Origin: Patescibacteria group bacterium
GTDB taxonomy: Bacteria; Patescibacteria; Microgenomatia; Daviesbacterales; UBA10151
Direction: 5' to 3'
DNA: 10,431 bases
NCBI GenBank assembly: GCA_023487645.1
Contig: JAMDBX010000051.1
Location: forward strand, 1 to 10,431
Below are positions 1 through 7,230 of this stretch, in pieces; the first letter of the stretch is position 1, and every line of letters begins with the position of its first letter. Below the pieces are notes generated by a model that was given only the letters and a program-made list of their open reading frames with translations, was not told the DNA's origin and made no database searches. The position numbers and the translations under genes were made by a program.

Positions 1-97
1 GAACGTGAACCGTTTATCGAATGGATCATAGTGTAAATTTATTATTACATATTTACGTTAATTTGTAAAATATTAGTTACAGATATAATAGTTATAA

Positions 98-412
98 TCA
101 TCCTCGCCAGACACGATATGCTTCGATCCATTTGTATCCTTTAACCTTTTTAGGGTCAATTTCAAGATCCAGGAGATTAACGGTATGTTTTTTACCTTTT
201 CGTTTACATACTGCAGTTACTTCATCCCCTCGTATGTCAATCCCAATGACTTCAACCTCTTCACTCACAATATTTGCAAAGAATGGAAACTCCACCTTAT
301 CCTCTATGGTGCAAGCAAAACCATTGATTTCTTCATACTCACCATAACAATCAATAGTTGCTTCCTCGATCAACTCTTCAAGTTCTTCATAAGTCAAAAT
401 CTTCTTTAGCAT
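98..412 (-). CDS. CcbP-like putative calcium-binding protein (copy 2 of 2)
   Basis: This is a 104-residue, strongly acidic, soluble protein with no signal peptide or membrane segment. Its pattern is IDCYGEYEE-x2-GF, then EFPFFAN, then VEV, and finally a WIEAYRVW end. That matches my recollection of the CcbP family (cyanobacterial calcium-binding protein, VDAYGPEEQ-x2-GW ... FPF-x-A ... EDW-x-YW). Many Asp/Glu residues fit Ca2+ binding, but binding is inferred. By hand alignment it is about 48% identical (roughly 47 of 97 positions) to the protein encoded at 947-1291, so the two are paralogues. It is the last gene of a three-gene operon. The upstream DUF6155-like stop codon (415-417) lies 2 nt before this ATG, and an AGAAGG ribosome-binding site (418-423) overlaps the end of that gene, implying translational coupling. 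The stop is TGA. The family call is moderately sure; the cellular role is unknown. Confidence 0.72.
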   Translation of the reverse strand: MLKKILTYEELEELIEEATIDCYGEYEEINGFACTIEDKVEFPFFANIVSEEVEVIGIDIRGDEVTAVCKRKGKKHTVNLLDLEIDPKKVKGYKWIEAYRVWRG

Positions 413-414
413 AG

Positions 415-954
415 CTACCTTCTAACGGATATTCCAGTTGTTATTTCAAATGTATCATCCACATAATCTGTTATCATATTATCAAGCTTCTTTAAGTACT
501 GCCTAACCTCTTCAAATAACTCATCTTGTTCGTTTTTGTCATGTATATCGGTTTTTATCAGGTTTAAGTATGCTTCTAGGTGTTTACAAGCCATTTCATC
601 AAAATTATCAGGACCTCCTCCAAATTCATTTAGATATTCAATAAAACCTCTATAAGCAAGTTGCTCAAGTTTTAACAATACTGAAATTGGCACTTGAGCC
701 TTTTTAGCTTTACTTATAATTTCATTTGCCCTTTTACCACTTGGAGTTCCTGGGATTCCTTTTTTGTATATTTTTCCAATTGTTTCCCTTTCCATTTCAT
801 TAATTAGCCCTTCTGTATCTGCTTCTATCCCTAATCTACTTTCTAAAAATAGCCTTATATCTTTAGAATAGTTATAGAGGTCATGAATGAGCTTATTTTG
901 TTGCTCTTCTGACAACTCATGAAACAGTGTAATAATATCATTAACTTTAGCCAT
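415..954 (-). CDS. DUF6155-like hypothetical protein
   Basis: This is a soluble, mostly helical protein of 179 residues from the chosen start, with no signal peptide. The N-terminal FHELSEEQQNKLIHDLYNYS stretch, the central GIPGTPSGKRANEIISKAKK block and the YLNEFGGGPDNFDE segment resemble proteins filed under DUF6155 as I remember them; no function is known for that family. The frame stays open to an ATG at 1032 (205 residues), but that start would overlap the upstream gene by 86 bp. I prefer ATG 954: it has an AGAGG ribosome-binding site 7 nt upstream (962-966), and the start overlaps the upstream stop in the 8-base string ATGGCTAA, a common coupling arrangement. It lies between two paralogous CcbP-like genes. 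Family assignment is tentative; that it is a real gene is well supported by spacing and overlaps. Confidence 0.68.
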   Translation of the reverse strand: MAKVNDIITLFHELSEEQQNKLIHDLYNYSKDIRLFLESRLGIEADTEGLINEMERETIGKIYKKGIPGTPSGKRANEIISKAKKAQVPISVLLKLEQLAYRGFIEYLNEFGGGPDNFDEMACKHLEAYLNLIKTDIHDKNEQDELFEEVRQYLKKLDNMITDYVDDTFEITTGISVRR

Positions 955-1291
955 ATCTTCGCCTCTGTCTTTTGAAAAAACACTCATTATCTTTAAACCA
1001 CTGACGATAAGCCTCAATCCACTCGCTACCATCTACCTGTTTTGGATCATAAACTAATTTTAAAATATCTGCTGTGTATTTTTTATTACCTCTTTTGTAA
1101 ATGGCTACAAGTTTATCATTTTTAACATCAACTTCCAGAACCTCTACCTGTTTTCCACTAATATTGGCATTAAAAGGAAAAATCAACTCATTATCCATAG
1201 TAGCCTGGAATCCCCACACCTCTTCATATGGGCCAAAGCAATCTACCGTTGCTTCATCTATTAGAGATTCTAAGTTTTTATTATTTATCAT
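947..1291 (-). CDS. CcbP-like putative calcium-binding protein (copy 1 of 2)
   Basis: This 114-residue acidic soluble protein is the first gene of the minus-strand operon. Conserved blocks are TVDCFGPYEE-x2-GF (about residues 15-27), IFPFNAN, VEVLEVDV and EWIEAYRQWF, which match the CcbP family pattern better than the second copy does (GPYEE retained). It has a C-terminal extension absent from the other copy, ending KRQRRRYG. Those Arg codons are the DNA that also serves as the AGAGG ribosome-binding site and ATG of the next gene, so the basic tail may be a by-product of gene overlap. Its own ribosome-binding site is weak (an AGG about 8 nt upstream). Calcium binding is inferred from the family and acidity. 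The composition is clearly AT-richer than secA next door, which may indicate separate ancestry. Confidence 0.72.
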   Translation of the reverse strand: MINNKNLESLIDEATVDCFGPYEEVWGFQATMDNELIFPFNANISGKQVEVLEVDVKNDKLVAIYKRGNKKYTADILKLVYDPKQVDGSEWIEAYRQWFKDNECFFKRQRRRYG

Positions 1292-1386
1292 AATAAGGCC
1301 TATTATTTCACTTCTTATTCGTACTCAGTAAATAAAAAGTTTTATATCTACACTTCAAATAATCATGGAAGGCTTCATTTGTTATC

Positions 1387-1416
1387 ATTATAAATTACTA
1401 TTGATTTAAGTGTAAC
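1387..1416 (-). promoter_or_regulatory. possible promoter of the CcbP/DUF6155 operon
   Basis: On the minus strand there is a perfect TATAAT -10 (1387-1392) with GTTACA (4 of 6 to TTGACA) at 1411-1416, spacer 18 nt. It would give a leader of about 90 nt before the ATG at 1291. The region is so AT-rich that a chance match is quite possible. Confidence 0.28.
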
Positions 1417-1485
1417 GAACTAATAAGTTAGCGATCTGAAAATTAATACCATGTGGTTACCGATTGTTATAAACGAAAACTTATA

Positions 1486-1509
1486 GGCAATTTATAGCTA
1501 AAAATTGCC
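1486..1509 (-). terminator. 8-bp inverted repeat, possible secA terminator
   Basis: GGCAATTT (1486-1493) and AAATTGCC (1502-1509) are a perfect inverted repeat around an 8-nt loop, about 87 nt past the secA stop. On the minus strand the stem is followed by TATAAGTTTTCGTTT, which is T-rich but not a clean U-tract. A weak intrinsic terminator is possible; a protein-binding site or chance cannot be excluded. Confidence 0.3.
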
Positions 1510-1595
1510 GTTCTATTTTGATTACTTTCTATATAGCAAAACTTGCCCTCTATGCGGTACTAAAATATCGAATTTGGATTGTTATGTCAGCCTAA

Positions 1596-4331
1596 TCACT
1601 TATTAAGGTGACAACGTTTATATTTTTTGCCTGAGCCACAATGGCAAGGATCATTTCTACCTAGTTTGGAATGGTTGGCTGCCTCAAGTGGGGTATTGCT
1701 ACCTCCGGAAGGATTTTTAGTAAAAATTTGTCCGTCCCTTTCTATGGTCACCTTTGTTGTTGTACCTTCTTTTTCTAAAACTGTGGCCAAAGGCATTCCT
1801 GCCGCCTCTTCTTTGAGTTCTTCTACCTCTGTTGTGACACCGGTTTCAATGACCGGATGCCTTTCCTCAATCAGCTGAGTTTGTCCAACCTCAATGGGAG
1901 CCTGGCCTTGGATTGAGACCTTGTAAATTCGATGGACAACCTCATAATCAATGTTGGCCATGAGCTTACTAAATAAATCAAAACCTTCCTTTTTATATTC
2001 AATCAAAGGATCCCTTTGGCCATATCCCCGAAGTCCGATCCCTGCCCGAAGATCATCCATAGTATCGAGATGTTCGATCCACAATGTATCAATGGTAGTT
2101 AAGTAGACAAAAATTTCCATTTGCCGGGCAATTTCCAGACCGATTTGTTTTTCCCTTTCCTCGTAAACATCCCGAGCCACCTTGCTTAAAAATTGAGTGA
2201 TATCTTCTGTTGAGGAAAGTAGGTTTACCTGTTTGGCCAATTCTTTTTGGGAGTTGGGGTCAAAATTAATGATGTTGGCAAATTCCTCAATAATTTTTGG
2301 GGCATCGACTCCCTCCATTGTATTGATGGTGATAATGTTGGTAATTTCATTATCAACTTTTTCTAAAATATCATTTTTTAAGTTCTTATCAGGTTCTTTG
2401 GTATTGGCTGCTGCCTCCAAAATTTGTTTTCTGACTCCGTAAATAATCTGCCGTTGCTGATTCATCACGTCATCATATTCAACCGTAGTTTTGCGGATAT
2501 CAAAGTTGTGGCCTTCCACTTTTTTCTGGGCTGATTCGATGGCACGGGAAACCATGCCGTGTTCGATCGGAGCATCCTCAGGCATTTTTAGAAAATCCAT
2601 GACTTTAGATACCTGTTCCCCGCCAAAAATCCTCATTAAATCATCTTCCAGGGAAACAAAAAATCGGGAAGTGCCTGAATCACCCTGCCTTCCGGACCGA
2701 CCCCGTAACTGGTTATCAATCCTTCGTGACTCGTGCCTTTCCGTGCCTATAACATACAGTCCGTCAAGTTTATCTACGCCTTTACCCAACTTAATATCCA
2801 CTCCCCGGCCGGCCATGTTGGTGGCCACAGTTACCGCCCCTTTTTCTCCGGCCTTGGAGATAATTTCCGCTTCTTTTTCATGGTTTTTAGCATTTAGTAG
2901 GGCATGGGAGATACCTTTTCTTTTTAAAAGCTCGGAGAGAAACTCATTTTTTTCAATTGAGGTGGTGCCTACCAGAACAGGCTGTCCTTTTTTATGCAAC
3001 TCCTCCACTAAATTGGCAACGGCGGTGTATTTAGCCTTTTGGGTTTTATAAATAATATCGGAAAGGTCTTGGCGGACCATCGGCTGGTTGGTGGGGATAA
3101 TCACCACGTCTAATTTGTAGATTTTATGGAATTCCTCCGCTTCGGTAGCGGCAGTACCGGTCATCCCCCCCAGTTTTTTATACATTCTAAAATAGTTTTG
3201 AAAAGAAATTGTGGCTAAAGTTTGGGATTCCTGCTGGATTTGCACTCCTTCTTTGGCTTCAATGGCTTGATGTAACCCTTCGGAATAACGCCTTCCGGGC
3301 ATAAGTCTGCCGGTGAACTCGTCAACAATGATAACTTCATCATTTTTTACCACATAATCACGGTCTTTGTGAAACAGGGCTCTGGCTTTTAAGGCTTGTT
3401 CTAAGTGATGAAGAGTGGAAAAATCTTTTTCATATAAGTTATCTACTCCAAGAAGTTTCTCAATTTTAGTAACACCGTGGTCTGTTAAGTGGGCACTGCG
3501 TTGTTTTTCATCAATAGCATAATCCGTATCAGCTGAAAGTTTTTCAATTAATTTGGCAAAATCATAATACTTTTCCGTCGGTTCCTGGGCTGGACGGGAG
3601 ATGATCAGCGGTGTTCGGGCCTCATCAATTAAAATGGAATCAACTTCATCTACAATAGCATATTGGTGCCCCCGTTGGGCTTGGTCGGAGAGGGAAAAGA
3701 CCATGTTGTCCCGCAGGTAATCAAAACCGAATTCATTATTCGTGCCATAAGTGATATCGGCCAGATAAGCTTCTTTGCGGCTGACAGGCTTGAGATGTTT
3801 TAATCTTTCGTCAGCATGGTCTGTATTTTTATATTGGGTGTCGTAAACAAAAGCCTTTTCGTGAATAATCGCCCCGCAAGTTGTTCCCAATGCTTGATAA
3901 ATTGGTCCCATCCAACCGGCGTCACGCATCGCCAAGTAGTCATTGACTGTCACCAAATGAACGCCTTCGCCATTTAAGGTATTTAGAAACAGGGCCGGGA
4001 CTGCCGAAAGGGTTTTACCTTCACCGGTTTTTTGCTCGGAAATTTTTCCTTGATGTAAGACGATAGCAGCCATCAGCTGGACATCAAACATCCTCATCCC
4101 CAAAGTCCTGACTGCCGCTTCCCGGACTGCAGCATAAGCGTCAGGGAGAAGCTCGTCTAAGCTTTGACCTTTTTGATAAAGGGCTTTAAACTCTACAGAT
4201 TTCCCTACTAGCTGTTTATCCGTTAATTTTTGATATTTTTTCTCCAACGCATTAATTTGCTCAACTATTTTTGAAAGACGATTTAATTCTTTTTGGTTGG
4301 AGTCAACGATTTTGTTTAGAAAATTAAACAT
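1596..4331 (-). CDS. secA: preprotein translocase ATPase SecA
   Basis: This is the motor ATPase that pushes unfolded preproteins through the SecYEG channel. The 911-residue protein is full length for the family. Visible motifs are Walker A TGEGKT (102-107), [17 protein letters not shown] (194-210), Walker B DEVD (228-231) followed by [14 protein letters not shown], the IVDEFTGR segment (335-342), GGMTGTA (388-394), [12 protein letters not shown] (505-516, Val where Thr is usual) and helicase motif [13 protein letters not shown] (541-551). The C-terminus carries the zinc-binding SEC-C signature with Cys896, Cys898, Cys907 and His908, used in SecB or membrane/ribosome contacts in other bacteria. 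The start is secure: AAAGGAG (4340-4346) lies 8 nt before the ATG. It is transcribed alone from its own promoter, divergently from the Pro/Ser-rich membrane protein gene. No frameshift or missing catalytic motif was seen. Confidence 0.98.
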   Translation of the reverse strand: MFNFLNKIVDSNQKELNRLSKIVEQINALEKKYQKLTDKQLVGKSVEFKALYQKGQSLDELLPDAYAAVREAAVRTLGMRMFDVQLMAAIVLHQGKISEQKTGEGKTLSAVPALFLNTLNGEGVHLVTVNDYLAMRDAGWMGPIYQALGTTCGAIIHEKAFVYDTQYKNTDHADERLKHLKPVSRKEAYLADITYGTNNEFGFDYLRDNMVFSLSDQAQRGHQYAIVDEVDSILIDEARTPLIISRPAQEPTEKYYDFAKLIEKLSADTDYAIDEKQRSAHLTDHGVTKIEKLLGVDNLYEKDFSTLHHLEQALKARALFHKDRDYVVKNDEVIIVDEFTGRLMPGRRYSEGLHQAIEAKEGVQIQQESQTLATISFQNYFRMYKKLGGMTGTAATEAEEFHKIYKLDVVIIPTNQPMVRQDLSDIIYKTQKAKYTAVANLVEELHKKGQPVLVGTTSIEKNEFLSELLKRKGISHALLNAKNHEKEAEIISKAGEKGAVTVATNMAGRGVDIKLGKGVDKLDGLYVIGTERHESRRIDNQLRGRSGRQGDSGTSRFFVSLEDDLMRIFGGEQVSKVMDFLKMPEDAPIEHGMVSRAIESAQKKVEGHNFDIRKTTVEYDDVMNQQRQIIYGVRKQILEAAANTKEPDKNLKNDILEKVDNEITNIITINTMEGVDAPKIIEEFANIINFDPNSQKELAKQVNLLSSTEDITQFLSKVARDVYEEREKQIGLEIARQMEIFVYLTTIDTLWIEHLDTMDDLRAGIGLRGYGQRDPLIEYKKEGFDLFSKLMANIDYEVVHRIYKVSIQGQAPIEVGQTQLIEERHPVIETGVTTEVEELKEEAAGMPLATVLEKEGTTTKVTIERDGQIFTKNPSGGSNTPLEAANHSKLGRNDPCHCGSGKKYKRCHLNK

Positions 4332-4365
4332 TTAAATATCTCCTTTATAAGTTACGAACTTAGAC

Positions 4366-4394
4366 ATTATACCTAAATAGAAAGCGTTTGTATA
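4366..4394 (-). promoter_or_regulatory. secA promoter (sigma70-like)
   Basis: The minus strand has a perfect TATAAT -10 (4366-4371) and TATACA as -35 (4389-4394, 4 of 6 to TTGACA) with a 17-nt spacer. Transcription would begin near 4359, giving a leader of about 27 nt that contains the AAAGGAG ribosome-binding site. The -35 element overlaps the first unit of the 12-bp tandem repeats. Confidence 0.65.
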
Positions 4395-4426
4395 TTTTAA
4401 AGTATATTTTAAAGTATATTTTAAAG
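4391..4426. repeat. three perfect 12-bp tandem repeats between divergent promoters
   Basis: TATATTTTAAAG occurs three times head to tail without mismatch (4391-4402, 4403-4414, 4415-4426). The array fills almost exactly the space between the -35 of the secA promoter and the TTGACA of the plus-strand promoter. It could act as an AT-rich UP element for both promoters, bind a regulator, or be simple slippage; the sequence alone does not decide. Confidence 0.9.
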
Positions 4427-4427
4427 C

Positions 4428-4455
4428 TTGACATCTTTACCCGGTTTTCTATACA
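4428..4455 (+). promoter_or_regulatory. promoter of the Pro/Ser-rich membrane protein gene
   Basis: A perfect TTGACA -35 (4428-4433) and TATACA -10 (4450-4455, 5 of 6) are separated by 16 nt. The predicted start near 4462 leaves a leader of about 19 nt before ATG 4481, with no recognisable ribosome-binding site. Confidence 0.65.
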
Positions 4456-4480
4456 CTAACGATAGTTAAAAGTACTGCCC

Positions 4481-5521
4481 ATGGATCAAAATAACAATAA
4501 TTCTTCCGGCTTTAGTGCAAACCCTGACCCTAACACTTTACCCTCCACTCCTGCTGTAGATAATCCTCCCCAAGTGCAGGGAGATGCGGCGGTAGCTACT
4601 TCGACCTGGCCTTCGATCCAAAATCCAACTCCTTTAGCTGGTGATCTAGGCGGTGTCCAAGCAAACCAGGCACCGATGACTGGTGTACCAAATTTTGACA
4701 ACCCCAAACCGGAAACCTCTTTTAGTCCGGATAGTGCGGGTTTAGGCCAGCAACCATCTTTTGGCTCGGCTCCAGCTCCTAGTTGGTCTCCCCAGCCAGA
4801 ACCTACAACCCCAGATTTTTCTTCGGCTAACCAGCCTCCAGCGGATCAGGGAGTGGATCAACCTGTTTTGGATGCTGCGCCGGCACCGGTACCAACTTTT
4901 ACTCCACCGGATCAAGACAATGCGGGTTTGCAGCCGAATAATTTTGGAACCGATACGGCTTTAAATTCTAGTAATGCCTCTTTTTCTTCACAGTCTGGTA
5001 ACGGTGCGCCGGAGGCAGCGCCAACCGATCTAAGTCATCTAGTAGACACATCATCTGCTCAAGCTGAAGTTTCCTCGGCTATGCCCCAGCCCGAATCGTT
5101 GGTGGTTCCTCCGGTTTCATCTGCGTCTCAGGCAACAGAAGCAAATCCGGTAGTGGTAGGAGGTAAAGCCCCGGGTTTTCCTAAATGGTTGTTCTTATTG
5201 GGAGGGATAATAATCTTGGGGGTTATTGCCGCTTCAGCCTATTTTATTTTAGGAGTAGGTAAATCTTCCCTTCCTTTTGGATTGTCATCCCAGACTCCAG
5301 TACCAACCCCGACAGATCAATCATCTGCAGCGGGAACCCAGCCCAGAGCCTTTGTTCCGGATAATTCCAATATAGCTGTTACTCCTACTGTCCCGGTTAC
5401 TTTAGGAACGATCCAGGGAGGTACTTCTTCCGGTGTTAATCCTTTAATTACAACAGTGCCATCTTCTTCATCAGGCTCTTCAGCTTTAGAATTAATTAAA
5501 CTTCGCCAGCAAGGGCAATAA
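4481..5521 (+). CDS. Pro/Ser/Ala-rich single-pass membrane protein, unknown function
   Basis: I do not recognise a family for this 346-residue protein. Residues 1 to about 230 are low-complexity, rich in Pro, Ser, Ala, Asn, Gln and Thr with very few basic residues, so probably disordered. One strong hydrophobic segment (about 236-259, starting WLFLLGGIIILG) is flanked by Lys235 and Lys261. It is followed by about 85 further Ser/Thr/Pro-rich residues ending in a short possibly helical tail (ALELIKLRQQGQ). There is no N-terminal signal peptide, so the membrane segment itself must direct insertion; the side on which the long N-terminal part lies is uncertain. The gene is divergent from secA, shares the repeat-containing promoter region with it, and ends 1 nt before the convergent tsaE stop. 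Codon phase, a good promoter and length support a real gene. A structural or adhesive surface role is only a guess. Confidence 0.85.
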   Translation: MDQNNNNSSGFSANPDPNTLPSTPAVDNPPQVQGDAAVATSTWPSIQNPTPLAGDLGGVQANQAPMTGVPNFDNPKPETSFSPDSAGLGQQPSFGSAPAPSWSPQPEPTTPDFSSANQPPADQGVDQPVLDAAPAPVPTFTPPDQDNAGLQPNNFGTDTALNSSNASFSSQSGNGAPEAAPTDLSHLVDTSSAQAEVSSAMPQPESLVVPPVSSASQATEANPVVVGGKAPGFPKWLFLLGGIIILGVIAASAYFILGVGKSSLPFGLSSQTPVPTPTDQSSAAGTQPRAFVPDNSNIAVTPTVPVTLGTIQGGTSSGVNPLITTVPSSSSGSSALELIKLRQQGQ

Positions 5522-5522
5522 T

Positions 5523-5948
5523 CTACTCTTTAATTTCTATTTCCCTCTGGCTTTCAGATAACGTCTTAAATTTTATGCGGACGGCATGGGCAGGAAGAAG
5601 TTTATCTATTTTTTCTGCCCATTCTATTAAAACAATATTGTGAGGATTATTGAAAATTTCTGTGAGTCCTAACTCTTCAATTTTGTTAACCTGTTCTAGC
5701 CGGTAGAGGTCGATATGGTAGAGTTTTCCCTGGGGATGATGGGGAAGAGAATGTTCCCTAATCAGGGTAAAAGTGGGGGAAATTAAGCGTTCTTTTATTC
5801 CCAGTTCCTGGCCAAAGCCCTGGACAAAAGTAGTTTTGCCGGCGCCAAGCGGGCCAAAGAGGGCAAAAATTCCTCCTTTGGCGTATTTTTTAGCTAAATC
5901 CCGAGCAATTTTTTGGGTGTCCTCGGCTGAGTTCGTTTGGTATACCAT
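5523..5948 (-). CDS. tsaE: tRNA threonylcarbamoyladenosine biosynthesis ATPase TsaE
   Basis: TsaE is the cytoplasmic P-loop ATPase that works with TsaB, TsaC and TsaD to place the t6A modification on A37 of tRNAs reading ANN codons. The 141-residue length is typical. Visible are Walker A GPLGAGKT (32-39), SPTFTLIREH, the HIDLYRLE block, LGLTEIF and LIEWAEK, in the family's normal order, ending with REIEIKE. The GP at the start of Walker A replaces the more common GD. Start ATG 5948 is 9 nt downstream of the lamin-tail gene stop and has no clear ribosome-binding site, so it is probably translated by coupling within that two-gene operon. It converges with the membrane protein gene, with a single nucleotide between stops, so neither gene has room for a private terminator. 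Confidence 0.95.
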   Translation of the reverse strand: MVYQTNSAEDTQKIARDLAKKYAKGGIFALFGPLGAGKTTFVQGFGQELGIKERLISPTFTLIREHSLPHHPQGKLYHIDLYRLEQVNKIEELGLTEIFNNPHNIVLIEWAEKIDKLLPAHAVRIKFKTLSESQREIEIKE

Positions 5949-5957
5949 GAAGCAATA

Positions 5958-7139
5958 TTAACGCTTTTTATAGTAATAAAAAAGACAGCTTGTACCTACT
6001 AAAAATATAACTACCCCGATTATCGACAGGAAATTCGGTTTTTCTTCATTTTTTATTTTTGGTTGTTGATTATTTTTAATAGAAACTCCGGCTACAGAGG
6101 AGGAACTAGCCAGTAAGTCTTGGGGAATTTTAATCTTAGTACCAGAAGAGGGTGTACTTTGGTCAATCTTTTTTAAAGCTGGGCTGATTGGTTCTGTTGG
6201 AGAAATGGTTGGGGTAGGAGAGTTGGTGGGAGAAGGACGGTCATCTTCAATATGAATATTGAAAATATTACCCCAGGTAGGACCTGACCCATTATCCGAA
6301 TAGTATCCTACTTTGAAAATGTAATCACCACTTCCCATAAACCCGGAATCATCCTGATCGGGCATAACCTCAAGGCTACCATTCCAACTACCTAAAGAAT
6401 CAGTCATGAAAGGAAATTGTGAGGAATAGGTTTGGCCGTTTTTAATCCAGGTACCGGAAACCTTGGTTTTCCCAAAATAGTTAGTAAAGCCTGTTTTTAA
6501 AAAGGCTCCTTTTAGGTAGTAACGGCTATTTCTATCCCAACCGTGGATTTGAATATTAGCAGTAAATGATTGTGAAGAATTAATTGATGAGGGAACAGAG
6601 GAGATAGAAAAATCAGGTTGGGTTTTAGTAGGTGAGGGGGTGGGAAAATCTGTCGGTGTGGGGGAAGGTAACAATGGAGACTGTTGGTCGGTTGGTGAAA
6701 CGTCGACAAAAGTGGGATTGGGATTGCCTTTAGAAGATTGATCGATGATAGTCCAGTTGCCTCCGTCAGGAATTCGGACAAAAGACTTATCCATCCCTGG
6801 GTCATTTGTATAAGTATAACTATCAATTACAGTTTTATTAGAATCTTTTAAATAAACACTGTCGCCGGAGTTATTTAATCTGTTAGTAACTTCCAAGACC
6901 ACAAAACCATGAGGTGGAATATTTCCGGTTAAATTTTTGATATCCGAAGTACTATCAGCAATGCCCCAATTGGTTAAATCCAGGGTACTGTCTCCGGCAT
7001 TATAGATTTCTATCCAGTCTGCGCCTGCTGACGGATGGGGAAGGATCTCGTTAAGCAGAAGGTTATTGGCCAGGGAGAGGGTAGGATTTATAAAAAAAGT
7101 TATAAAACACAACAGAGCGGATAAGATAATTTTAGGCAT
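5958..7139 (-). CDS. secreted lamin-tail-domain surface protein with C-terminal membrane anchor
   Basis: This 393-residue protein appears exported and anchored. Residues 1-24 form a signal peptide (hydrophobic core ILSALLCFITFF, likely cleavage after SLA). Residues about 27-133 look like a lamin tail domain, a small Ig-like beta fold, from the opening LLLNEILPHPSAGADWIEIYN and later LDLTNWGIAD. A Pro/Thr/Ser linker follows (about 140-170). A second probable beta-sandwich (about 172-300) contains DFSISSVPSSINSSQSF and GSGDYIFKVGYYSDN. Another PT-rich linker (about 303-325) precedes a C-terminal transmembrane helix (about 370-387) with a basic YKKR end. The outside domains probably bind or organise surface material; no enzyme motif is visible. 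It is the first gene of an operon with tsaE and diverges from the SGNH hydrolase gene. Only a weak purine-rich stretch (AGATAAGA) precedes the ATG. Confidence 0.86.
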   Translation of the reverse strand: MPKIILSALLCFITFFINPTLSLANNLLLNEILPHPSAGADWIEIYNAGDSTLDLTNWGIADSTSDIKNLTGNIPPHGFVVLEVTNRLNNSGDSVYLKDSNKTVIDSYTYTNDPGMDKSFVRIPDGGNWTIIDQSSKGNPNPTFVDVSPTDQQSPLLPSPTPTDFPTPSPTKTQPDFSISSVPSSINSSQSFTANIQIHGWDRNSRYYLKGAFLKTGFTNYFGKTKVSGTWIKNGQTYSSQFPFMTDSLGSWNGSLEVMPDQDDSGFMGSGDYIFKVGYYSDNGSGPTWGNIFNIHIEDDRPSPTNSPTPTISPTEPISPALKKIDQSTPSSGTKIKIPQDLLASSSSVAGVSIKNNQQPKIKNEEKPNFLSIIGVVIFLVGTSCLFYYYKKR

Positions 7140-7149
7140 TTCTTATCTA

Positions 7150-7179
7150 GTTATATACACATCGTATTTGAAAATGCAA
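7150..7179 (-). promoter_or_regulatory. possible promoter of the lamin-tail/tsaE operon
   Basis: On the minus strand, TTGCAT (7174-7179) lies upstream of TATATA (7152-7157, spacer 16) or the overlapping TATAAC (7150-7155, spacer 18). Transcription would start very close to ATG 7139. The -35 matches only 3 of 6, so this is a modest candidate. Confidence 0.4.
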
Positions 7180-7215
7180 AAATTAATTTATGGGTTAAAG
7201 ATGACATAAATTTTT

Positions 7216-7224
7216 TGTTATACT
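7216..7224 (+). promoter_or_regulatory. extended -10 promoter of the SGNH/acyltransferase operon
   Basis: TGTTATACT is an extended -10 (TGn followed by TATACT, 5 of 6). There is no good -35: TTAAAG at 7195-7200 with an 18-nt spacer matches 3 of 6. The end of the -10 is 6 nt before ATG 7231, so the predicted transcript starts at or beside the start codon. Confidence 0.5.
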
Positions 7225-7230
7225 GGTTAG

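Larger units (their letters stand above)
1292..1595. other. AT-rich intergenic region between secA and the CcbP operon
   Basis: This 304-bp gap holds no convincing gene on either strand. It contains the candidate operon promoter near 1387-1416 and one 8-bp inverted repeat (1486-1509). A short plus-strand frame around 1535-1591 spells a CxxC-like motif but lacks a start. The gap marks a change in composition: sampled lines are about 30-35% GC to the left and often 40-50% in secA. Confidence 0.6.

Noticed and set aside
1..36. Plus-strand open frame from the window edge (EREPFIEWIIV then TAA), a possible 3' end of a gene
   Set aside because: Eleven codons without a stop are expected by chance more often than not, and nothing identifies a family.
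80..98. Short palindrome TATAA-TAG-TTATA just past the first CcbP-like stop
   Set aside because: A 5-bp AT-only stem is too weak for a terminator and expected by chance in such AT-rich DNA.
955..1032. 26-residue N-terminal extension of the DUF6155-like gene (start at 1032)
   Set aside because: It would overlap the upstream CcbP-like gene by 86 bp. ATG 954 has a well-placed ribosome-binding site and a typical stop/start overlap.
1535..1591. Plus-strand reading with TCPLCGTKIS followed by a further Cys, like a zinc-ribbon fragment
   Set aside because: No ATG start, a stop shortly before and after, and under 40 codons in all. It could be a gene remnant but chance is as likely.
2491..3051. A long open frame (186 codons) on the plus strand inside secA, plus similar frames at 1627-1878 and 2197-2442
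   Set aside because: They are antisense shadows of secA, which has complete conserved motifs. Their translations are Ser/Pro/Phe-rich without any recognisable domain.
4391..4426. The 12-bp tandem repeats as a CRISPR-like or replication-origin iteron array
   Set aside because: Units are too short, have no spacers, and no cas, dnaA or rep gene is nearby. Promoter placement explains the site better.
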